From Winogradskyella psychrotolerans (GTDB lineage Bacteria > Bacteroidota > Bacteroidia > Flavobacteriales > Flavobacteriaceae): a stretch of 64,000 bases of DNA. The notes below the pieces were generated by a model. The model did not search any database. It was not told the DNA's origin and saw only the letters and a list, made by a program, of their open reading frames with translations. The position numbers and the translations under genes are program-made. The DNA is taken from contig NZ_JAHKPS010000013.1 in assembly GCF_018860565.1 (NCBI RefSeq), positions 122,413-186,412 on the forward strand. The letters are read 5' to 3'. Positions 53,622-61,302 of this stretch are shown in pieces. Within the stretch, counting starts at the first letter, position 1, and each line of letters begins with the position of its first letter.

Positions 53622-55007
53622 ATGAACGATACCATTATTCTTATCATTACCATTTTCATTTCCGCTGGAATTGGAGCTTTTATAGGCCTTAAATTTTCGC
53701 AATTAAAAAGTAAAAGTGACAAAAGTACTTTAGAAGAACGCAATACTAATCTTCAGCAGCAATTCAATGAATTTAAAACCTATTCTGAAGCCGAAAACCA
53801 AAAACAAGACCAATACTTTACACAGCAATTAACGGAGTTAAAAGAAACCATTTCTAAAATTGAAAGTGAGCGTGAAGCCATTAGACGAGAAAAAGACTTT
53901 TTAAACACAGAACTTTCTAGACGTAATTCGGAATACGAAAATCTTGAAAAAGCAAACTTAAAACGCGACGAAGAATTAGCAGAACAACAAGAACAATTGC
54001 GAAAGGATTTTGAATTAATGGCTTCTAAAATCTTAGATGAAAAATCCGAAAAATTTACACTTCAGAATAAAGAAAACATTAAGAATATTTTAAATCCGCT
54101 AGAGGAAAAAATCAAAACATTTGAAAAGAAAGTTGAAGATACACAAAAGGAAAGTATCAGTATGCATTCCGCTTTAAAAGAACAGTTGTTAGGCTTAAAA
54201 GATCTTAACCAACAAATGGCAAAAGAAGCGACTAACCTTACAAGAGCCTTAAAAGGCGATAGTAAAACGCAAGGAAATTGGGGCGAATTAGTGCTAGAAC
54301 GTGTCTTAGAAAAATCGGGTTTAGAAAAAGACCGTGAGTATTTTGTACAACAAAATTTTCAGCGCGAAGATGGTTCTCGAGTAATGCCAGATGTAGTATT
54401 ACATCTTCCAGATTCTAAAAAAATGATTATCGATTCTAAAGTGTCACTAACTGCTTACGAACAGTTTGTAAACGCCGAAGAAGACCAACGTCCTATCTTT
54501 TTAAAAGCGCATGTTAATTCTATAAAAAAGCACGTCGATCAGCTTTCTGCCAAAAATTATCAGGATTTATATGATATTGAATCTCCAGATTTTGTATTAA
54601 TGTTTATTCCTATTGAACCTGCTTTTGCAGTCGCTATAAATGACGACAATTCATTATATAATAAAGCCTTTGAACAAAACATAGTCATTGTTACACCTTC
54701 TACACTTTTAGCGACGTTACGTACAATTGACACAATGTGGAATAACGAAAAACAACAACAAAATGCTTTAGAAATTGCCAAACAAGCCGGAGCACTCTAT
54801 GATAAATTTGAAGGTTTAGTAACTGATTTAACTGGTGTTGGTAAAAAGATTGATGCTGCTAAAAGTGACTATTCTGCTGCTATGAATAAATTAGTAGATG
54901 GCAAAGGTAACCTTATTTCTCGTGTAGAAAAAATCAAAAAAATGGGTGCTAAAGCCAAGAAAGCGCTTCCTGAAAGTATTATTAAACGTGCTACAGAAGA
55001 TGATTAA
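53622..55007 (+). CDS. rmuC: DNA recombination protein RmuC
   Basis: 461 residues. An N-terminal membrane helix (about 3-22), a long coiled coil (about 35-145), and the RmuC domain (about 165-450; KEATNLTRALKGDSKTQGNW, VLERVLEKSGLEKDREYFV, MPDVVLHLPDSKKMIIDSKV and FVLMFIPIEPAFAVAI). It belongs to a PD-(D/E)XK-like family and limits inversions in E. coli. Its stop codon overlaps the start region of the SatD gene by 8 bases. Confidence 0.95.
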   Translation: MNDTIILIITIFISAGIGAFIGLKFSQLKSKSDKSTLEERNTNLQQQFNEFKTYSEAENQKQDQYFTQQLTELKETISKIESEREAIRREKDFLNTELSRRNSEYENLEKANLKRDEELAEQQEQLRKDFELMASKILDEKSEKFTLQNKENIKNILNPLEEKIKTFEKKVEDTQKESISMHSALKEQLLGLKDLNQQMAKEATNLTRALKGDSKTQGNWGELVLERVLEKSGLEKDREYFVQQNFQREDGSRVMPDVVLHLPDSKKMIIDSKVSLTAYEQFVNAEEDQRPIFLKAHVNSIKKHVDQLSAKNYQDLYDIESPDFVLMFIPIEPAFAVAINDDNSLYNKAFEQNIVIVTPSTLLATLRTIDTMWNNEKQQQNALEIAKQAGALYDKFEGLVTDLTGVGKKIDAAKSDYSAAMNKLVDGKGNLISRVEKIKKMGAKAKKALPESIIKRATEDD

Positions 55008-55632
55008 TAATAAAAGCATAGCAGTTATAACAGGTGATATAATTAATTCTAGAACAAAAACAAATCCTAACATTTGGATTGAGCCTCTAAAAGATGCTTT
55101 AAGTTATTTACAACATAACACCTCTAAATGGCAAATTTTCAGAGGTGATAGTTTTCAAATTGAATTTGAATCTTATCATAATTGTTTAAATGCAACAGCA
55201 TACATAAAATCTTGCATTAAATCCATTAAAGGTCTAGATGTTCGCATAGCAATAGGTATTGGAAAAAAATCTTATGAAGGAAAGAATGTTAGTGAATCAA
55301 ATGGTGAAGCATTTATTTATTCTGGCGAAATTTTTGAAAAACTTAAAAAAGAGAAACAAAACATAAAACTTAAAACAAAAGACGAGTATCTTAATAAAGA
55401 AGTTAACCTTTATTTTAAGTTAGCACTTATTGCTATGGACAACTGGACTGTAAACTCTGCTCAGATTATAAAACTATCTTTAGAAAATCCTAATATGATT
55501 CAATCGGAATTAGCCAGTATTATTGGAATCAGTCAAGATGCAGTAAGCAAAAGAAAAAAACGAGCATATTTAAATGAAATACTAGAGCTAAATAATATTT
55601 TAAATCACAAATTAAAAAACCTTAAGCAATGA
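55000..55632 (+). CDS. SatD-family protein with HTH tail
   Basis: 210 residues from ATG 55000 (MINNKSIAVITGDIINSR), overlapping rmuC by 8 bases; a longer in-frame start is not supported. N-terminal domain (about 1-145) with VITGDIINS, IFRGDSFQIEFES and VRIAIGIGK, which look like the class III nucleotide-cyclase core, with two Asp at the metal-binding positions. The usual Asn/Arg of the transition state are not evident. The C-terminal tail (about 155-205; SELASIIGISQDAVSKRKKR) is a helix-turn-helix. SatD family assignment is from memory. It overlaps the DUF3307 gene by 4 bases. Confidence 0.8.
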   Translation: MINNKSIAVITGDIINSRTKTNPNIWIEPLKDALSYLQHNTSKWQIFRGDSFQIEFESYHNCLNATAYIKSCIKSIKGLDVRIAIGIGKKSYEGKNVSESNGEAFIYSGEIFEKLKKEKQNIKLKTKDEYLNKEVNLYFKLALIAMDNWTVNSAQIIKLSLENPNMIQSELASIIGISQDAVSKRKKRAYLNEILELNNILNHKLKNLKQ

Positions 55633-56342
55633 TAATTCTATTAAAACTATTACTAGCACATATTTTAGGTGATTTCATTTTGCAACCAAATTCTTGGGCT
55701 AAGGATAAGAGAAAAAACAAAATTAAATCCCCTAAGTTATATTTTCACATATTAGTTCACTTAATTATTACTACACTTTTACTTTGGGATTTAAAATTAT
55801 GGCCAATTATTGTTTTTATTATTTGTCTACACTTTTTAATTGATGTTTTAAAAATATATATGCTAAATAAAGAAAACGAAGTATTTCTTTTCTTTATTGA
55901 TCAAGCACTACACTTATTAGTAATTTTTGCTGCATTGCACTTATTTACTGATTTACCGTTAATAAAAACTGAATTTAAAATAGAGGAAATTCTATTATTT
56001 ATAATTTGCTTGTTGTTTCTTACAAAGCCTGTATCTGTTATTATGAGTAATTTATTACTAAAAGACATCATGGATGACCTTAAAACTGAGCATAAATCTA
56101 TAAAATATGCTGGTCATTATATTGGAGTACTTGAGCGGACATTAGTCTTTCTGTTTATGATTTGTGGTCAATGGGAGGCCGTTGGCTTTTTAATAACGGC
56201 TAAATCTGTTTTTAGCTTTGGTAATTTATCGGCATCAAAAGATAGAAGACTTACCGAATACATTTTAATAGGTACATTAATCAGTTTTGGCATTGCTATA
56301 ATTACTAGTTTACTATACTTAAATCTTATCAATTATGTTTAA
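55629..56342 (+). CDS. DUF3307 membrane protein
   Basis: 237 residues. A first segment LLKLLLAHILGDFILQPNSW (about 4-23) has the DUF3307 pattern H-x3-D-x2-LQ. Further membrane segments lie at about 40-60, 65-80, 85-105, 120-140, 175-195 and 210-230. It overlaps the SatD gene by 4 bases and the thioesterase gene by 8 bases, so the four genes rmuC-SatD-DUF3307-thioesterase form one transcript. Function unknown; the SatD/DUF3307 pair recurs in other bacteria. Confidence 0.88.
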   Translation: MIILLKLLLAHILGDFILQPNSWAKDKRKNKIKSPKLYFHILVHLIITTLLLWDLKLWPIIVFIICLHFLIDVLKIYMLNKENEVFLFFIDQALHLLVIFAALHLFTDLPLIKTEFKIEEILLFIICLLFLTKPVSVIMSNLLLKDIMDDLKTEHKSIKYAGHYIGVLERTLVFLFMICGQWEAVGFLITAKSVFSFGNLSASKDRRLTEYILIGTLISFGIAIITSLLYLNLINYV

Positions 56343-56871
56343 AACTACGGAAGATTCTAGAATTCAGATTTCAGAATTAATGAAACCATCCTATGCTAAT
56401 TTTGGAGGAAAAATTCACGGAGGTTATATCTTAAGTTTAATGGATAATGTTGCTTTTGCTTGCGCTTCAAAACATTCTCGTAGCTATTGCGTCACGGCCT
56501 CTGTTAATAAGGTTAACTTTTTAAACCCAATTGAAGTTGGCGAATTAGTAACCATGAAAGCTTCTGTTAACTATGTGGGTAAATCATCTATGGTTGTAGG
56601 TATAAGAGTAGAATCTGAAAATATTAGAACAGGCGAAAAGAAACACTGTAATTCTTCCTATTTTATTATGGTTGCTGTAGATGAAGACGGAAATACAGTT
56701 ACAGTTCCAGGTTTAATTCTAACTAATAAATTAGCCGCCAAGCGTTTTATTAAATCTATAATTAGACGAGACAGTGATACCAAACGAAGTGCCGACTTAG
56801 AGAACCTTTATAAAAATGTAGACCAGCACTTAGAACAATTAAAGGATTATCGTGTAAAACTTGATTTTTAA
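56335..56871 (+). CDS. Acyl-CoA thioesterase (YciA-like hot-dog)
   Basis: 178 residues. A hot-dog fold with LMKPSYANFGGKIHGGYILS (about 14-33), MDNVAFACASKHSRS, VTASVNKVNFLNPIEVGELV and MVVGIRVESENIRTGEKKHC, as in YciA/BFIT-type thioesterases. It hydrolyses acyl-CoA. The C-terminal ~45 residues (AKRFIKSIIRRDSDTKRSAD) are an extra charged helix. It overlaps the DUF3307 gene by 8 bases. Confidence 0.92.
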   Translation: MFKTTEDSRIQISELMKPSYANFGGKIHGGYILSLMDNVAFACASKHSRSYCVTASVNKVNFLNPIEVGELVTMKASVNYVGKSSMVVGIRVESENIRTGEKKHCNSSYFIMVAVDEDGNTVTVPGLILTNKLAAKRFIKSIIRRDSDTKRSADLENLYKNVDQHLEQLKDYRVKLDF

Positions 56872-56872
56872 T

Positions 56873-56926
56873 AAAAAAAAAGCTGCTTCCTTTTGATGAT
56901 TATCAAGATTAAAGCAGCTCTTTATT
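56873..56926. terminator. Terminator after the thioesterase gene
   Basis: AAAGCTGCTT (56879-56888) pairs with AAGCAGCTcTTT (56911-56922) across a 22-base loop, with A and T tracts on both sides. It ends the rmuC operon, and may also serve the minus-strand T9SS gene ending at 56943. Confidence 0.7.
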
Positions 56927-56942
56927 TGTTTTTTGTATTCCT

Positions 56943-57326
56943 TTATTGCTTGATAAAGCGTTTGGTTTGTGATTCTTTTTCGTTTGAAATTTTCACAAGA
57001 TATACTCCAGTTTTCCAATTAGAAACATCTACTGATGCTTCCAATTTAGTAATTGTACTTTTATGAATACGCTTACCTAAAACATCAAATACTTCGAGTG
57101 TCATATTTTCAGATGACGCAGGCAATTTAATATTTAACTTATTTTTTGAAGGATTCGGTGAAATTTTAAAACCTTCATCTTGATATAAAGCAATATTTTC
57201 ACTTAAATCATATATATAATTAGCGTTTTCTATAAACTTAACATCACCATTTACATTCCATGTCGCATTTGCAGACATAGTACTAAAAGTGAATACCGAT
57301 ATAAAAATGAGTAGTAATTTTTTCAT
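56943..57326 (-). CDS. Mini T9SS-sorted protein
   Basis: 127 residues. A signal peptide (about 1-21, ending SANA), a spacer of only about 28 residues, then a type A T9SS C-terminal sorting domain (about 53-127; FKISPNPSKNKLNIKLPASS, VFDVLGKRIHKS, WKTGVYLVKISNEKE, TKRFIKQ). Nearly the entire mature protein is the sorting domain, so almost no cargo is left. It may be a reduced relic, or a small secreted protein that uses the domain itself. Confidence 0.85.
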   Translation of the reverse strand: MKKLLLIFISVFTFSTMSANATWNVNGDVKFIENANYIYDLSENIALYQDEGFKISPNPSKNKLNIKLPASSENMTLEVFDVLGKRIHKSTITKLEASVDVSNWKTGVYLVKISNEKESQTKRFIKQ

Positions 57327-57403
57327 ATAATTTGGGCCTTATTATAGCTAAGTTAGTAATTATTAATGAATAACACTATACACTTCATCGAAAACTATGC
57401 CAA

Positions 57404-60259
57404 TTACTTACTTAAATACATTTTTCTTCTTGCATATAAATCATAAAACTGATCGTCCTTTAAACTATCAATAAATAAGATACTTTCTCCCGTACTTTTC
57501 ATTTCTGGTCCCAATTGTTTATTTACGTTTGGAAACTTATTAAATGAAAATACAGGTTGTTTTATAGCGTAACCTTCTAATTGTGGTTTAAAGTCAAAGT
57601 CTGTTACTTTTTTCTCACCTAACATTACTTTAGTAGCGTAGTTTACATAAGGTTCTTTGTAAGCTTTTGCAATAAAAGGCACTGTACGAGAAGCTCTTGG
57701 GTTAGCCTCAATGATATAAACAACATCATCTTTTATCGCAAATTGAATATTAATTAAACCAATAGTATCTAATGCTCTAGCAATAGTGTGTGTATGATCT
57801 ATAATTTGTTGCATTACCAAATCACCTAAATTAAAAGCTGGCAATAATGCATTACTGTCACCTGAATGAATTCCACAAGGCTCAATATGCTCCATTATTC
57901 CAATGATATACACATTACCATCGGCATCACAAATAGCATCAGCTTCGGCTTCAATAGCGCCATCTAGATAATGATCTAATAACAATTTATTTCCAGGAAT
58001 AGATTTTAATAAATCTATAACATGAGATTCTAATTCCTGCTTATTAATCACAATTTTCATCCCTTGTCCTCCTAATACATATGAAGGTCTAACCAATATT
58101 GGAAAATCTAAAACATCTGCAATAGCTAAAGCTTCATCAGCAGATTCTGCAACGTCAAATTCTGGATAAGGAATATTGTTCTCTTTTAATATGTTTGAAA
58201 AACTACCTCTATCTTCAGCTAAATCTAAAGATTGGTAACTAGTTCCCATAATTTTGATACCATAACGCTCTAATTTTTCAGCAAGTTTTAAAGCGGTTTG
58301 TCCACCTAATTGCACAATAACACCTTCTGGTTTCTCATGCTGAATGATATCATAGATATGCTCCCAGAAAACAGGCTCAAAATATAATTTATCTGCGATA
58401 TCAAAATCGGTAGACACCGTTTCAGGATTACAGTTAATCATTATGGTTTCATAGCCACATTCAGCTGCTGCCAAAACACCATGCACACAGCAGTAATCAA
58501 ACTCAATACCTTGCCCAATTCGGTTTGGCCCAGAACCTAAAACAATAATTTTCTTTTTATCTGAAACAATACTTTCGTTTTGTACATACACTTTCCCGTC
58601 TGCTGTTTCAACCTCACTTTCAAAAGTTGAATAATAATATGGTGTTTGTGCTTTAAATTCTGCCGCACAAGTATCTACCAATTTAAACACACGGTTAATA
58701 TTAAGTTCTTTTCGCTTATTATAAACCTGACTTTCTAAACAACTCAACATATGTGCTATTTGTCTATCACCATAGCCTTTCTGTTTCGCTTCTAGTAATA
58801 ATTCGCGTTCAATAGTTTCTATTTTGAATTGAGAAATTTCTCTTTCAAGTTGAAATAATTCTTCATACTGCTTTAAAAACCACATATCAATTTTTGTGAT
58901 TTCATGAATACGGCTTAACGGAATTCCCATAGCAACAGCATCATAAATCACAAATACGCGATCCCAACTTGCATGCGTTAATTTTTCAATAATAGTATCG
59001 TAATCTTTATATCCCTTTCCGTCTGCTCCTAAACCATTTCTTTTAATCTCAAGTGATTGTGTTGCTTTGTGTAATGCTTCTTGAAATGATCGGCCAATAG
59101 ACATCACCTCACCAACGGCTTTCATCTGTAAACCTAAAGTACGATCTGAACCTTCAAATTTATCAAAATTCCAACGTGGAATCTTAACGACTACGTAATC
59201 TAAGGTAGGCTCAAATAAGGCTGATGTAGATTTTGTAATCTGATTATCTAATTCATCTAAATTATAACCTATAGCTAATTTTGCTGCAATTTTAGCAATA
59301 GGATACCCTGTTGCTTTACTTGCTAATGCAGAAGAACGCGATACTCTCGGATTAATTTCAATAGCGATGATTTCCTCTTCATCATCAGGACTTACAGCAA
59401 ACTGCACATTACAACCACCTGCAAAATCACCAATACTGCGCATCATGTGAATAGCCATGTCTCGCATTTTCTGAAACGTTTTATCAGATAAGGTCATTGC
59501 TGGGGCAAGAGTAATAGAATCTCCTGTATGAATTCCCATCGGATCCATATTTTCAATTGTACAGATAATAACTACATTATCGTTTTTATCACGTAATAAT
59601 TCTAATTCGTATTCTTTCCAACCAATAAGAGCTTTATCAATCATAACCTCATGAATTGGAGATACTTCCAATCCGCGTGTTAACATCTGGTCAAAATCTT
59701 CTTCTTTATAAACAAAAGAAGCTCCTTCTCCTCCTAAAGTATAAGATGCTCTAATAACTAGCGGAAAACCAAACTCTTGTGCAATCTCTTTTCCTTTAAG
59801 GTAAGAGGTTGCAGTTGCTTGAGGTGCCATACCAACACCTATTTTTAACATTAACTCTCTAAACTGCTCTCTGTCTTCAGTGATATTAATGGCATCAATA
59901 TCTACACCTATAATATCTACTCCAAAATCTTCCCAAATGCCTTTTTCATCGGCTTCAATACACAAGTTTAAAGCAGTTTGTCCTCCCATAGTTGGCAAAA
60001 CAGCATCAATCTGAGGATGTTCTTTTAATATTTTTACTAAAGATTTTGTTGTTAATGGCAACAAATAAACATGATCTGCCATAGTAGGATCTGTCATTAT
60101 TGTTGCAGGGTTAGAATTGATTAAAATCGTTTCAATTCCATCCTCTCGTAATGAGCGTAGTGCTTGAGAACCTGAGTAATCAAATTCGCAGGCTTGACCA
60201 ATTACAATAGGACCTGAGCCGATTAGTAATACTGATTTTATGTTGTTGTTTTTAGGCAT
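57404..60259 (-). CDS. carB: Carbamoyl-phosphate synthase large chain (no MGS domain)
   Basis: 951 residues. Two ATP-grasp halves: the first with SALASKATGYPIAKIAAKLA and the second with ILVRPSYVLGGQGMKIVINK, plus the oligomerisation part between them. The E. coli chain is about 1073 residues and ends in an MGS-like allosteric domain; this chain stops at YDLYARRKMYLSK, where that domain would begin. It makes carbamoyl phosphate from bicarbonate, glutamine-derived ammonia and ATP. carA is not in the window. A -7 box (minus strand; 60301-60308) precedes it. Confidence 0.96.
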   Translation of the reverse strand: MPKNNNIKSVLLIGSGPIVIGQACEFDYSGSQALRSLREDGIETILINSNPATIMTDPTMADHVYLLPLTTKSLVKILKEHPQIDAVLPTMGGQTALNLCIEADEKGIWEDFGVDIIGVDIDAINITEDREQFRELMLKIGVGMAPQATATSYLKGKEIAQEFGFPLVIRASYTLGGEGASFVYKEEDFDQMLTRGLEVSPIHEVMIDKALIGWKEYELELLRDKNDNVVIICTIENMDPMGIHTGDSITLAPAMTLSDKTFQKMRDMAIHMMRSIGDFAGGCNVQFAVSPDDEEEIIAIEINPRVSRSSALASKATGYPIAKIAAKLAIGYNLDELDNQITKSTSALFEPTLDYVVVKIPRWNFDKFEGSDRTLGLQMKAVGEVMSIGRSFQEALHKATQSLEIKRNGLGADGKGYKDYDTIIEKLTHASWDRVFVIYDAVAMGIPLSRIHEITKIDMWFLKQYEELFQLEREISQFKIETIERELLLEAKQKGYGDRQIAHMLSCLESQVYNKRKELNINRVFKLVDTCAAEFKAQTPYYYSTFESEVETADGKVYVQNESIVSDKKKIIVLGSGPNRIGQGIEFDYCCVHGVLAAAECGYETIMINCNPETVSTDFDIADKLYFEPVFWEHIYDIIQHEKPEGVIVQLGGQTALKLAEKLERYGIKIMGTSYQSLDLAEDRGSFSNILKENNIPYPEFDVAESADEALAIADVLDFPILVRPSYVLGGQGMKIVINKQELESHVIDLLKSIPGNKLLLDHYLDGAIEAEADAICDADGNVYIIGIMEHIEPCGIHSGDSNALLPAFNLGDLVMQQIIDHTHTIARALDTIGLINIQFAIKDDVVYIIEANPRASRTVPFIAKAYKEPYVNYATKVMLGEKKVTDFDFKPQLEGYAIKQPVFSFNKFPNVNKQLGPEMKSTGESILFIDSLKDDQFYDLYARRKMYLSK

Positions 60260-60300
60260 GAGACTTTATATTTGATGATCTAGTATATTTTTTTGCAGTG

Positions 60301-60308
60301 CAAAAGTA
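60301..60308 (-). promoter_or_regulatory. -7 box of carB
   Basis: CAAAAGTA on the plus strand reads TACTTTTG on the minus strand (TAnnTTTG), about 42 bases upstream of the carB start and just beyond the rpmH terminator. No -33 TTG at normal spacing is seen. Confidence 0.45.
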
Positions 60309-60322
60309 GTTAAGAAATGGAT

Positions 60323-60353
60323 ACAAAAAAAGGCGTTACACCTAAGTAACGCC
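60323..60353 (-). terminator. Terminator of rpmH
   Basis: GGCGTTAC (60332-60339), loop, GTAACGCC (60346-60353): a perfect 8-bp stem. On the minus strand a T run follows (complement of the A run at 60325-60331). Confidence 0.88.
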
Positions 60354-60379
60354 TCTAATATATTAACAATTGTTAATCA

Positions 60380-60541
60380 TTATTTTTTATGTCTTGATTC
60401 AGTTGAAACAGACAATTTCTTTCTTCCTTTAGCTCTTCTACGTGCTAAAACTTTTCTTCCGTTAACAGAAGCCATTCTTTCTCTGAAACCGTGTTTGTTT
60501 CTTCTCTTTCTTTTTGACGGTTGAAACGTTCTTTTTGGCAT
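60380..60541 (-). CDS. rpmH: 50S ribosomal protein L34
   Basis: 53 residues: [20 protein letters not shown] at the start, [20 protein letters not shown] in the middle and a Lys-rich end. L34 binds 23S rRNA. It has an ideal Bacteroidetes promoter upstream (60611-60641) and a perfect terminator behind it. The oriC/dnaA neighbourhood often seen beside rpmH in other phyla is not present here. Confidence 0.97.
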   Translation of the reverse strand: MPKRTFQPSKRKRRNKHGFRERMASVNGRKVLARRRAKGRKKLSVSTESRHKK

Positions 60542-60610
60542 GTCTTATATTTTTAAAAACTAATATTCCTTTTATATGATCTAAGTTGAGAGCTATCTCA
60601 AAACTGCGTG

Positions 60611-60641
60611 CAAATATACAACAAGTTTTTACTTTAGCAAA
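60611..60641 (-). promoter_or_regulatory. Promoter of rpmH
   Basis: On the minus strand: TTTG (complement of 60638-60641), 19 bases, TATATTTG (complement of 60611-60618). It fits the Bacteroidetes consensus exactly. Confidence 0.8.
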
Positions 60642-60687
60642 TAGCAAAAGATTTTTTTTGAATAGATTTTAAACTCTTTGTTTTTAT

Positions 60688-60695
60688 TACCTTTG
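60688..60695 (+). promoter_or_regulatory. -7 box upstream of the TPR membrane protein gene
   Basis: TACCTTTG at 60688-60695 matches TAnnTTTG, 24 bases before the start at 60720. The nearest upstream TTG (60658-60660) is 27 bases away. Confidence 0.45.
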
Positions 60696-60719
60696 CGCTC
60701 TGCAAAAACACACATAAAT

Positions 60720-61298
60720 ATGTTTAATAAAAATATAAAATTAGTCATTTTCGCATTAATAATAGGTTATGCGATATATCAATTCACTGAAGGTTACATT
60801 GGAAATGGTATAATGTACATATTACTTTCTACCATATTCATTTTTCTTTACTTTAAAAATGAAATGATTTTACTCGCTTTTTTAAAATTAAGAAAGCAAG
60901 ATTTTGCGGGAGCAAAGAAATGGTTAGATAAAATTAAAAATCCTGAAGGTGCTTTAGTAAAGAAACAACAAGGTTATTTAAATTACCTCAATGGTATTAT
61001 GGTTTCTCAAACCAATATGAATGAAGCCGAAGCTTATTTTAAGAAAGCGATTAGTTTAGGTTTATCTATGGATCATGATTTGGCTATGGCAAAATTAAAT
61101 TTAGCTGGTATTGCTTTTTCTAAACGAAGAAAACCTGAAGCACAGAAATTATTAGCTGAAGCTGAAAAGTTAGATAAAAGAGATATGCTTGCTGAACAAA
61201 TAAAAATGATGAAGCAGCAAATGAAAAAAGCGGTTATACCTAAACAACAATACGGCCAACCGACTTCAGCTAGACAGAATCGTAGAAGTAGACGTTAA
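60720..61298 (+). CDS. Membrane protein with TPR-like region
   Basis: 192 residues from start MFNKNIKLVIFALIIGYAIY; an earlier in-frame Met at 60678 overlaps the promoter. Two membrane segments (about 8-25 and 29-48) are followed by TPR-like helices (about 65-160; GALVKKQQGYLNYLNGIMVS, AEAYFKKAISLGLSM, KLNLAGIAFSKRRKPEAQKL) and a basic Gln/Arg-rich tail. It is probably a cytosol-facing scaffold at the membrane. No family is recognised beyond TPR. It converges with the cardiolipin synthase gene. Confidence 0.83.
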   Translation: MFNKNIKLVIFALIIGYAIYQFTEGYIGNGIMYILLSTIFIFLYFKNEMILLAFLKLRKQDFAGAKKWLDKIKNPEGALVKKQQGYLNYLNGIMVSQTNMNEAEAYFKKAISLGLSMDHDLAMAKLNLAGIAFSKRRKPEAQKLLAEAEKLDKRDMLAEQIKMMKQQMKKAVIPKQQYGQPTSARQNRRSRR

Positions 61299-61302
61299 TT
61301 TA

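Noticed and set aside
54946-54999. Upstream in-frame extension of the SatD gene (MLKPRKRFLKVLL)
   Set aside because: It overlaps the rmuC 3' end by over 50 bases in another frame and adds residues that precede the conserved ITGDIINS core; ATG 55000 is adequate.
60462-60647. 61-residue minus-strand frame overlapping rpmH and its promoter
   Set aside because: It is out of frame with the conserved L34 gene and covers the rpmH promoter.
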